From assembly GCA_003232175.1 (NCBI GenBank), contig QILX01000128.1:1-5567 (forward strand): a stretch of DNA of 5,567 nucleotides. The letters are read 5' to 3'. The translations under genes were made by a program, and so were the position numbers. Below are positions 1 to 5,567 of the stretch, one piece after another; positions within the stretch are counted from its first letter, which is position 1; each line of letters opens with the position of its first letter. The notes below the pieces were generated by a model that saw only the letters and a program-made list of their open reading frames with translations, was not told the origin of the DNA and did no database searches. Source of the DNA: Hyphomicrobiales bacterium. Its GTDB lineage: Bacteria; Pseudomonadota; Alphaproteobacteria; Rhizobiales; SZUA-8.

Positions 1-300
1 GGTTCCAGAATTTCCCCTTGGCAGACAACGGATCTGGCCTTTGCCAACCAAACGGATCAACAAGACCCGGGCGCGTTCGCCGCAGGGCCAATCGAGGCCG
101 AAAATCCGACAGGATTGATCGATCTCCGGCGCGTCTATGCCAAAAAATTCGATGCGAATGCCGCCAATCTCAATAGTATCGCCATCGACAATGGTTGCGG
201 GCCCGGAAACTATATCGTCACGGGCGAAATCGGGGGGAGACAAGCCCATGATCAGTATCGGCAACGTGATCAGAAAACTGATCGTCACCCAGTGCTTCAT
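1..300 (-). CDS. Staphylococcal nuclease-like (thermonuclease family) exported protein, 3' end outside the window
   Basis: I translated the first 100 codons from the ATG at 300-298; the frame is still open at the left edge. Residues 1-20 are a short hydrophobic stretch after a Lys-His start, fitting a signal peptide or anchor, so the protein is probably exported. Residues 33-59 carry the family core: GPATIVDGDT, then GIDAPE. Asp39, Asp41, Asp56 and Glu59 match the metal-binding aspartates and catalytic glutamate of staphylococcal nuclease (Asp19, Asp21, Asp40, Glu43). The position of catalytic Arg35 appears to be Glu51. Cys64 and Cys73, in a QSC...WPCGERA pattern, resemble a cysteine pair common in proteobacterial members. 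The half with the second catalytic arginine lies outside. The start is one base after the upstream TGA and has no good Shine-Dalgarno, suggesting coupled translation. Family members cut DNA or RNA using calcium; activity here is uncertain. Confidence 0.85.
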   Translation of the reverse strand, partial: MKHWVTISFLITLPILIMGLSPPDFARDDIVSGPATIVDGDTIEIGGIRIEFFGIDAPEIDQSCRIFGLDWPCGERARVLLIRLVGKGQIRCLPRGNSGT

Positions 301-301
301 T

Positions 302-1039
302 TCAAGAGACCGTGGGGCCAAGGATTTCGAGGACAAGCTTGCGTAATATAGCATCGCGATAGGCGGCATAGTCATTGGCGACGATTACAAATGTGCCAGC
401 CCCGCCCGTAACGTATCGCTGAAAATATTTGTCCAGATAGGGCACTTCGTTGATGATCGCCAGGCCGTTGACGGTAATTCCGAGGCTGACGGCATTGTCC
501 CGCGCGACTTCTGGCCGAATTCCGTTATTGTTGCCGCCATCGGCAGAAACATCGATGACGCGGCGAAGGGGCCGAGCGGGTACAATGGATATGAGGTCGG
601 CCCCGAACTGAACCGCGGCGGAAATCGATGTGCCGCCATCGGCGGTCAATCGCGGTGCCGCCGCGACTCGGGTAGCGAAACTCATCGCCGCGTCGGCGTT
701 ACCAACCACCATCCAGGGGACGGCGATTTTCTGACTTTGGTCCGATGACCACTGAAACAGGGTTACGGCAATTTTGCCAATCGGTCCCTTGGCGATGGCA
801 TTCATCACTTTTGGGTCGCGAAAGGCTGCCGCGATCCCGTCCATCTGCAGGCGGAATTCGACAGTATCAACGCTGTAGGAACTATCGACAGCAAGCACCA
901 GCGCAAGATCAACGTCGGCACCGGACTGGCTTTTCGCCATTTCCGCTGGGTTTACGACAACCGCAAGTGCTGCCACAGCGGCGATCAACCAGCGCCCTGG
1001 ACGGCGGAGAATTGATATACCTGGGCGCAGTTTGAGCAT
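302..1039 (-). CDS. DUF1194 family exported protein with a vWA-like MIDAS motif
   Basis: The protein has 245 residues. An RRPGRW patch followed by a hydrophobic run (residues 12-30) looks like a Sec signal peptide, so a periplasmic or anchored location is likely. The mature part matches DUF1194 as I recall it: VDLALVLAVDSSYS at 43-56 with MIDAS residues Asp52, Ser54 and Ser56; GGTSIS near 135-140 with Thr137 as the next metal ligand; and VIDVSADG with Asp163. The end, RDAILRKLVLEI, is also typical. vWA-like domains bind a divalent metal and usually mediate protein contacts; the role of this family is unknown to me. I chose the ATG at 1039 because the longer frame begins at a TTG (1093) inside the PotC tail, adds 18 residues before the signal peptide, and AGGA lies four bases upstream of this ATG. 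It begins one base after the PotC stop. The reading frame is intact. Confidence 0.85.
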   Translation of the reverse strand: MLKLRPGISILRRPGRWLIAAVAALAVVVNPAEMAKSQSGADVDLALVLAVDSSYSVDTVEFRLQMDGIAAAFRDPKVMNAIAKGPIGKIAVTLFQWSSDQSQKIAVPWMVVGNADAAMSFATRVAAAPRLTADGGTSISAAVQFGADLISIVPARPLRRVIDVSADGGNNNGIRPEVARDNAVSLGITVNGLAIINEVPYLDKYFQRYVTGGAGTFVIVANDYAAYRDAILRKLVLEILGPTVS

Positions 1040-1040
1040 G

Positions 1041-1941
1041 TTATCCTGGAGTAAGGCCCCGCAAGCGTTCGGAACGGCGGCGGAGTAGCTCAATCGCTGT
1101 CAGCAGCAACACCGAAAATATTACCAACACCGTGGCGACAGCAAGGATCGTCGGGCTGATCTGCTCACGAATGCCGTTCCACATCTGGCGCGGGATTGTC
1201 TGCTGTTCGAACGAGGCGACGAACAGCACCACCACCACCTCATCAAAACTGGTAACAAAGGCGAAAAGGGCGCCGGAGATCACCCCGGGCAATATGAGCG
1301 GCAGGGTCACCAGGCGGAAACTCCTCACCGGATTGGCGCCCATCGAGGCGGCGGCGCGGCTCAGCGAGGTGTCGAATCCGGTCAATGTGGCCGTAACGGT
1401 GATGATCACAAACGGGATGCCCAGTACCGCATGGGCCATGATGATGCCGGGATAGGTCCCAGCCAAACCGGTTGACGAGAAAAAGAAGAACAGACCGGTG
1501 GCGGTGATGATCAGGGGAACGATCATCGGCGAGATCAGCACCCCCATGATAAACCGGCGATAAGGCATTTCGGGGCGTGACAGTCCCAATGCGGCGATAG
1601 TGCCGAGCACGGTCGCCAGAAGGGTTGCCATGGAACCGATAATAATAGAATTTTTTGCCGCTCGGACCCACTGGGCATTCTCCCAGACATCGGACCACCA
1701 GCTCGTATCCCGCGCCTGGTCCGGCGCCGACATTCCAAATGTCAGTATCTGGTCGTACCAGCGCATGGAATAGCCCGCCGGGTCCATCGGAGGTAAAGGT
1801 GAAATAGGGTTCGGCGTTGAATGACAAGGGAATGATGATGAGGATCGGTGCGATTAGGAAAAAGAACACCGCGGCACAGATGGCAAGGTAGGTCACACGC
1901 CAGATGCGTTCCAGAGGCGTGGCGTAAGGGGGCATTGCCAT
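1041..1941 (-). CDS. PotC-like ABC transporter inner-membrane permease, reading frame broken
   Basis: This is the second permease of a spermidine/putrescine-type importer (COG1177-like). The N-terminal part runs in one frame from the ATG at 1941: a membrane helix of about 20 residues (ICAAVFFFLIAPILIIIPLS), then FNAEPYFTFTS. The rest (DPAGYSMRWYDQ onward, to the TAA at 1041-1043) is in another frame, open from 1787. Neither part is a full permease; joined they give about 300 residues, usual for the family. The second part has the remaining helices and the cytoplasmic EAA-type loop (AAASMGANPVRSFRLVTLPL) that contacts the ATPase, then SFDEVVVVLF and the PRQMWNGIREQISPT tail. Start choice: AGGA lies seven bases upstream, and the PotB stop is four bases before. 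As written the protein would stop making sense after about 51 residues. The ATG at 1787 would give a product lacking the first helix and is probably not a native start. Confidence 0.85.
1783..1791 (-). other. Frame-break site in the PotC-like gene
   Basis: On the minus strand the codons for TFTS are followed by GATGGACCC. Reading through gives SDGPGG, which is foreign to the family; the correct continuation (DPAGYSMRWY) begins at the GAC in another frame. Related permeases, as I remember them, have about five residues between TFT-x and the conserved aspartate (of the form E-M-L-x-L-D-P). Only four bases are present here where fifteen would be expected, so a loss of about 11 bases explains both the frame change and the shortened loop. 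The exact size depends on the relative used for comparison. Confidence 0.65.
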
Positions 1942-1945
1942 CGGC

Positions 1946-3217
1946 CTATCCTAGCTTCATTTTGTCAACACCGACGATGCGGTCATACAGCCAGTAGAGC
2001 AGGATCACACCGGCCAGCAGCAGGGCGGCAAGGGCAGCCGCAAGGCTCCAATTGAGCGAGTTTTGCATATGAAACGCAATGAGATTGGAGATCAGCTGCC
2101 CGGTCGCCCCGCCCACCAGGGCCGGGGTGATGTAATAACCAATGGCAAGAATGAAAACGAGCAGTGATCCGGCGCCGATGCCCGGCACGGTCAGGGGAAA
2201 ATAAATGCGCCAGAAAGCCGTAAACGGATTGGCGCCGAGAGACCGGGCGGCGCGAACGTAAGTTGGCGGAATGGTGGCGGAATGGTTTTCATCACCGAAT
2301 ACAGCGGCAGAACCATAAACGGCAGCAGAATATGGGTCATCGCCACGATGGTGCCGATCTGATTGTACATCATCTGGATACGGCCATCGTCGCCGACAAT
2401 GCCAAGGGTCACCAAACAGCACGATCCATGAGGTCGTGCGCACCAGAAGCGAGGTCCAGAAGGGCAACAGCACGAAGATCATCAACAGATTCGAATAGCG
2501 CAGCGGCAAAGTCGCCAGAAGATGGGCGATGGGATAGCCCAGTAGAAGGCACAAAAACCCGATCACGGCGGAAAGGATCAGAGTTCGGAGAAACAGCGGC
2601 ACATAGATGCGCCGTTTCTCGTCGACATTTTCAATGTCCCCCGCCGGCGAAAACGCCAGATCCAGGGCCGCAAGATAAAATGTTATCGTGTAGGGATTGG
2701 AAGCGCGCCGCATAACGCTCCAAAGCGCCGGATTGTCCCACTTGGCGTCGACCTCAAGCATTTTTTCCTTGTAGGGCGGCCCTTCAAATCGGACAGCCTT
2801 GCGGGCACTGGACTTGAAAAGGCTGGTCGAGCCGGGCAATTCGTAATTGACCCTGATGCCGACACGTCCAACGGTCTTGTTGGCGCGGGCGGCGACCAGA
2901 TCAAGGACCAGGGCGTCAAAACCACTTTCGTCGGCAACCCCGGCTGATTGCGGGTTGGCGTCGAACCAGGCGGCAAGCTGCGGCATATTGTCGGAAAATG
3001 CCGCATTGTAGATACTTCGGTAGAGCAGCTGGCCTATGGGGATGGCAAAGGTGACCAGAACAAACGCCAGAAGCGGCAGAACGAGAAAAAACGCACGACG
3101 GCGGGCGCGGGCATTGGCGCGCGCCAGAGCTTGCTTCAGCGGCGTGCCATCGGCCGCGGTTATGACCTCAACGCCGCCTGTCATCCGGCCGGCCGAAGTT
3201 ATATCGGTTGCCACCAT
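1946..3217 (-). CDS. PotB-like ABC transporter inner-membrane permease with an out-of-frame internal segment
   Basis: This is the first permease of the importer (COG1176-like). Numbering from the ATG at 3217 it has 423 codons: a first helix near 43-65; a long periplasmic insert of about 130 residues, typical of the alphaproteobacterial branch as I recall it; helices near LRTLILSAVIGFLCLLLG and NLLMIFVLLPFWTSLLV; the EAA-type loop AARSLGANPFTAFWRIYFPL; and the final helices including ILAIGYYITPALVGG. Residues about 268-314 are not native: they are rich in Arg, His, Asp and Pro, while another frame at 2275-2415 encodes the expected LGIVGDDGRIQMMYNQ and a helix (ILLPFMVLPLYSVM). The ORF stays open only because two frame changes cancel, so the product would lack one membrane helix and probably not work. 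An ATG at 3250 would add 11 residues, but it lies in the loop of a strong hairpin and has no Shine-Dalgarno, so I prefer 3217 (AGG nine bases upstream). Confidence 0.85.
   Translation of the reverse strand: MVATDITSAGRMTGGVEVITAADGTPLKQALARANARARRRAFFLVLPLLAFVLVTFAIPIGQLLYRSIYNAAFSDNMPQLAAWFDANPQSAGVADESGFDALVLDLVAARANKTVGRVGIRVNYELPGSTSLFKSSARKAVRFEGPPYKEKMLEVDAKWDNPALWSVMRRASNPYTITFYLAALDLAFSPAGDIENVDEKRRIYVPLFLRTLILSAVIGFLCLLLGYPIAHLLATLPLRYSNLLMIFVLLPFWTSLLVRTTSWIVLFGDPWHCRRRWPYPDDVQSDRHHRGDDPYSAAVYGSAAVFGDENHSATIPPTYVRAARSLGANPFTAFWRIYFPLTVPGIGAGSLLVFILAIGYYITPALVGGATGQLISNLIAFHMQNSLNWSLAAALAALLLAGVILLYWLYDRIVGVDKMKLG
2264..2286 (-). repeat. 11-bp tandem duplication inside the PotB-like gene
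   Basis: On the minus strand the unit ACCATTCCGCC occurs at 2286-2276 and again, directly abutting, at 2275-2265; one further matching base follows. Removing one copy gives K-T-I-P-P-T-Y-V-R-A-A-R, the expected family sequence, and joins the two correct frames exactly. This is therefore an insertion of one repeat unit rather than a native repeat. Confidence 0.85.
2411..2420 (-). other. Apparent deletion junction in the PotB-like gene
   Basis: The conserved run TTSWIVL ends at 2417, and the next conserved run, LVTLGIVGDDGRIQ, is read from 2415 in another frame. In relatives recalled from memory about nine or ten residues (of the form LQxxGVxND) separate these two blocks, and none of them is present here. 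The pairing with the +11 change further on requires a deletion whose length leaves remainder 2 on division by three, and 29 bases fits both constraints. Confidence 0.65.
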
Positions 3218-3238
3218 GGGATCTGGCCTATTGCTAAT

Positions 3239-3267
3239 CCGGGGCGCCATTTTTATAGGCGCCCCGG
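3239..3267 (-). promoter_or_regulatory. Perfect intercistronic hairpin between the binding-protein and PotB-like genes
   Basis: The arms CCGGGGCGCC and GGCGCCCCGG (10 bp, no mismatch) flank a nine-base loop, TATAAAAAT on the transcribed strand. It starts about 20 bases after the binding-protein stop. No U-run follows the stem, so it is not a canonical intrinsic terminator. Hairpins at this place in importer operons are known to protect the upstream binding-protein message and lower permease output, as between malE and malF; that role here is inference. The loop contains the ATG at 3250, one reason to doubt that start. Confidence 0.75.
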
Positions 3268-3288
3268 AAGACCTTAGAACCGTCGGCC

Positions 3289-4337
3289 TTAACCGGCGAC
3301 CAGCCAGGCGTTAAAGCGCTCGTTCAACTCTGATGACCGGTCGGACCAGAATTCAAAGTCATTGACCAGAGCATTTTTGAGGTTGGCTTCGGCCGTCGGC
3401 ATATGCGGCGCCATATCCGTTACGCCATCGGAGTACTTGCCAACCAGCGCTCCTGATGACTTGCGCGCCGGGCCGTAGGAAATCCAGCTCGCCTGGTCAG
3501 CGAGGCGCTGGGTGTCGGTGGCAAATTTGATGAATTCCCAGGCCAGATCCTTGTTGGGTGCACCTTTGGGGATGGCGTAGAGATCAAAATCGAGTATCTG
3601 GCCGTCCCAGACAATTTCAAATGGTTTATTCTCGGCAATGGCGGCATTGAAGATACGGCCATTATAGGCGGTTGTCATCGCGACTTCGCCGTCGGCTAGA
3701 AGCTGCGGCGGCTGGGCGCCGGCTTCCCACCAGACGACGTCGTTCTTGATGGTATCGAGCTTGGCGAAGGCCCGGTCGACGCCTTCGGGGGTGGCGAGAA
3801 CTTTATAGACATCGTCCGCGGGCACGCCATCGGCCATCAGCGCCATTTCAAGGGTTGCCTTGGCGCCTTTCCTCAGGCCGCGTTTGCCGGGAAATTTCTT
3901 GGTGTCAAACAGGTATAGGCAAAAACTGTCGACCAGACGATATTGGCGACGGCGCATTCGGTCAGCGCGCCCTCAATGAAGTCATCGGCCGCCGATGTGC
4001 CATCAGGGGCGGCAGGAAGCTCGCTGAGATTAAGCGGTTCCAGAAGGCCTTCATCACAATATTGCACGGCATCGGAATATTCGATATCGGCGATATCAAT
4101 AGTCACATTGCCAGCTTCAACCTGGGCTTTAATCGGTGTTTTGGGGTTGTCGGCATCGACCGAATTGATCTTGTTGCCGGTCAGTGCCATCCACGGTTTG
4201 TAGTAGGCTTCAACCTGGCTCTTGGTATAGGCGCCGCCCCACGAAACAATAGTGATTTCGCCGTCGGAGGCAGCATAGGCAGACATGGCAATACCACTCG
4301 CAAGTGCGCTGGTTGCCAAAATTTTCATCAGTTTCAT
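3289..4337 (-). CDS. PotD-like periplasmic substrate-binding protein, reading frame broken
   Basis: This is the solute-binding component of the importer (COG0687-like, spermidine/putrescine type). The N-terminal half, from the ATG at 4337, starts with a clear Sec signal peptide (MKLMKILATSALASGIAMSA, cleavage likely after AYA) and continues ITIVSWGGAYTKSQVEAYYK and INSVDADNPKTPIKAQVEAG up to IVWSTVFAY (residue 141). There the frame fails. The C-terminal half resumes in another frame at about 3912 with LFDTKKFPGKRGLRKGAK and runs through DTIKNDVVWWEAGAQPP, AYNGRIFNA and ISYGPARKSS to the TAA at 3289-3291. The halves total about 348 residues; with the missing link the protein would be near 363. 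An AGGAG nine bases before the ATG supports the start. The DxADxEYSDA and VVWWEAGAQPP segments suggest a polyamine-like ligand, but other small organic cations are possible. As written, the product would lack its second lobe and would not bind ligand. Confidence 0.87.
3910..3917 (-). other. Apparent deletion junction in the binding-protein gene
   Basis: The codons for VFAY end at 3915, and the next family-like codon, the Leu of LFDTKKFPGK, begins at 3912 in a different frame. Relatives recalled from memory carry a surface loop of about 15 residues here (of the form DxxxFxxxxPxTxAD). Only two bases remain between the blocks, so about 43 bases appear to be missing. The precise length is an estimate. 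Confidence 0.65.
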
Positions 4338-4351
4338 AACGTCCCTCTCCT
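4338..4351 (-). promoter_or_regulatory. Strong ribosome binding site of the binding-protein gene
   Basis: AGGAGAGGGACGTT directly precedes the ATG at 4337; AGGAG is nine bases away. It is the best Shine-Dalgarno match in the window, fitting the high binding-protein output usual for ABC importers. Confidence 0.75.
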
Positions 4352-4379
4352 GTTTATTATCCGGCAGAACCGGGTTTTA

Positions 4380-4400
4380 GGTGCGCACCCGAATTTCGGG
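4380..4400. promoter_or_regulatory. Paired palindromes upstream of the binding-protein gene
   Basis: Two short dyads overlap by two bases: GGTGCGCACC at 4380-4389 (perfect, 10 bp) and CCCGAATTTCGGG at 4388-4400 (six-base arms around one base). They lie 43-63 bases before the binding-protein ATG and 62 or more bases after the ATPase stop. They could be an operator, or they could fold in the mRNA. A consensus-like TTGACA (minus strand, 4421-4416) lies just upstream, but no good -10 box sits 16-18 bases after it, so a promoter is only a possibility. The rest of the 124-bp gap also holds a 12-bp palindrome, CGGCGCGCGCCG (4429-4440), and AACCGGTT (4456-4463, over the ATPase stop). I see no terminator with a T-run. 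Confidence 0.35.
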
Positions 4401-4461
4401 TTTGCAAAGTCAAACTGTCAATCATACACGGCGCGCGCCGCAATTCCTCGTCTCCAACCGG

Positions 4462-5567
4462 TTACGCGCCAAGGGGGTCCAGAGCACGGCAATCCTCCCT
4501 GCGCCAGCCAATGGTGACATCTTCTCCCTCGGCCAGGGGCTCCTGGCCCGGGCGGTTGGGAATTTTGACGATAAATTCCGTCTGGCCCGCGACCTCCATT
4601 CGTGTGCGGATATGGTCCCCCAGGTAAATAAGCTCGGCGATCTTGGCGGGAAGTGTCGAATGAACTGCCGCCTTTTTTGGAGCTACGGTTATTCGCTCAG
4701 GCCGAATTGATAGTGTGGTCCGGTTACCGGCAACGCCGGCTTTTATCGGCACAGCAGCAACCTTTTGACCATCATCGAGCTCAACGGTGCAAAAGCCTTT
4801 GGCAACTTCGGAAATGGTGCCGTCGAGCTTATTGTTCTCTCCAATGAACTGGGCGACGAAGCTGTTTTCCGGCGCTTCGTACAGCACATCGGGTGTCGAT
4901 AATTGCTGGATGATTCCATCATTGAAAACGGCGATCCGGTCCGACATCGTGAGCGCTTCTGACTGGTCGTGGGTGACATAGACCACGGTTACGCCAAGTC
5001 TTTCATGAATATGCTTGATCTCATATTGCATCTGTTCGCGCAACTGCTTGTCCAGAGCCCCCAGGGGCTCGTCCATCAGTACCAGGTCGGGTTCGAACAC
5101 CAAGGAGCGCGCTACCGCCACACGTTGTTGCTGTCCGCCGGAAAGTTGCGCCGGACGACGATTTTCAAAGCCGTCCAGAGACACCATATCAAGTGCTCGT
5201 TGCACTTTTTCGGTAATCTGCGCTTTGCCAAGTTTGCGCACTGAGAGCGGAAAGGCGAGATTTTCCGCCACGGTCATGTGGGGAAACAGAGCATAGTTCT
5301 GAAAAACCATGCCAATGCCGCGCTTGTGGGGTGCGACATTGTTGATCGGCTCGCCGTCGAGAAAGATTTCGCCATGGGTGGCAACCTCGAAGCCGGCGAG
5401 CATCATCAAACACGTGGTTTTGCCCGAGCCCGATGGCCCCAACATGGTGAGAAATTCACCCCGAGCGATGTCAATGTTGAGATTTTTTACAACGAGGGTT
5501 TCGCCATCGTAACTTTTTTGAACACTGGCAAAACGGACAAATGGGTCGTCAGAATTATTCGCAGCCA
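4462..5567 (-). CDS. PotA-like ABC transporter ATP-binding protein, start codon cut by the window edge
   Basis: This ATPase would power the importer from the cytoplasmic face. The frame is open to the right edge. The window ends in TG followed by codons for AANNSDDPFVRF, so the start is probably an ATG whose first base lies one position outside, giving 368 residues, normal for PotA-like proteins. With that numbering: Walker A GPSGSGKT at 44-51; Q-loop Gln90 in VFQNYALFPHMTV; signature LSGGQQQ at 142-148; Walker B LVLMDE at 162-167; D-loop LGALD; and H-loop His200 in VTHDQSEA. The region after about 240 (ENNKLDGTISEV, then LSIRPERITV and the final IGWRREDCRAL) is the TOBE-type regulatory domain of this subfamily. 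All catalytic motifs are intact and I see no frame break. A shorter start at 5445 would remove the N-terminal strands before Walker A and is not credible. The binding-protein gene follows after 124 bases. Confidence 0.93.
   Translation of the reverse strand, partial: AANNSDDPFVRFASVQKSYDGETLVVKNLNIDIARGEFLTMLGPSGSGKTTCLMMLAGFEVATHGEIFLDGEPINNVAPHKRGIGMVFQNYALFPHMTVAENLAFPLSVRKLGKAQITEKVQRALDMVSLDGFENRRPAQLSGGQQQRVAVARSLVFEPDLVLMDEPLGALDKQLREQMQYEIKHIHERLGVTVVYVTHDQSEALTMSDRIAVFNDGIIQQLSTPDVLYEAPENSFVAQFIGENNKLDGTISEVAKGFCTVELDDGQKVAAVPIKAGVAGNRTTLSIRPERITVAPKKAAVHSTLPAKIAELIYLGDHIRTRMEVAGQTEFIVKIPNRPGQEPLAEGEDVTIGWRREDCRALDPLGA

Noticed and set aside
115..351. Plus-strand open frame of 78 codons opposite the nuclease-like gene
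   Set aside because: It is the complement of a recognisable coding sequence and resembles no known family.
302..1093. Longer DUF1194 frame starting at 1093
   Set aside because: The extra start is a TTG inside the PotC coding tail and would put 18 unrelated residues before a good signal peptide; the ATG at 1039 is better placed.
2263..2715. Plus-strand open frame of 150 codons inside the PotB-like gene
   Set aside because: It is antisense to conserved permease sequence; its Arg/Ser-rich translation has no recognisable domain.
3239..3267. Rho-independent terminator
   Set aside because: The stem is strong, but the bases after it on the transcribed strand (ATTAGCAATAGG) include no U-run, and further operon genes follow closely.
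2405..3917. A shared CTGTTTG at both the binding-protein and PotB deletion junctions, as if a common element was excised
   Set aside because: Seven bases could match by chance, LF codons are natural there in the binding protein, and the PotC junction does not share the motif.
3855..4517. Plus-strand open frame of 220 codons across the binding-protein gene
   Set aside because: It lies antisense to clear coding sequence, spans the intergenic gap and has a composition typical of a shadow frame.

Overview
The window looks like part of an alphaproteobacterial chromosome. Base composition by eye is moderately GC-rich. The protein sequences resemble, from memory, the spermidine/putrescine-type ABC importers of Rhodospirillales and Rhizobiales. 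All six recognisable genes lie on the minus strand and read from right to left as one probable operon.

In transcription order the layout is: a PotA-like ATPase (4462-5567, whose start codon is apparently cut by the window edge by one base); a 124-bp intergenic stretch with several short palindromes; a PotD-like periplasmic binding protein (3289-4337); a short gap holding a perfect 10-bp hairpin (3239-3267); a PotB-like permease (1946-3217); a PotC-like permease (1041-1941); a DUF1194 protein with a von Willebrand A-like MIDAS motif (302-1039); and the first 100 codons of a staphylococcal-nuclease-like protein (1-300). From PotB onward the genes sit 1-4 bases apart, which suggests translational coupling.

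The four transporter genes would form one complete importer: a binding protein that captures the substrate in the periplasm, two permeases and an ATPase. The substrate is probably a polyamine or a similar small cation, but the sequence does not fix it. The two downstream genes encode predicted exported proteins and have no obvious mechanistic link to transport.

The main oddity is that the three middle transporter genes are each disrupted, while the ATPase, the DUF1194 gene and the visible nuclease part read cleanly. The binding protein has a frame break with an apparent loss of about 15 codons (near 3910-3917). PotB has an apparent deletion of about 29 bases (near 2411-2420) and an 11-bp tandem duplication (2264-2286). 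Together these two keep the ORF open but put about 47 residues out of frame. PotC has a frame break near 1783-1791 with a likely loss of about 11 bases. Either the importer is decaying, or this is an assembly or sequencing artefact. I found no RNA genes, CRISPR arrays, insertion sequences or novel defence-like systems.
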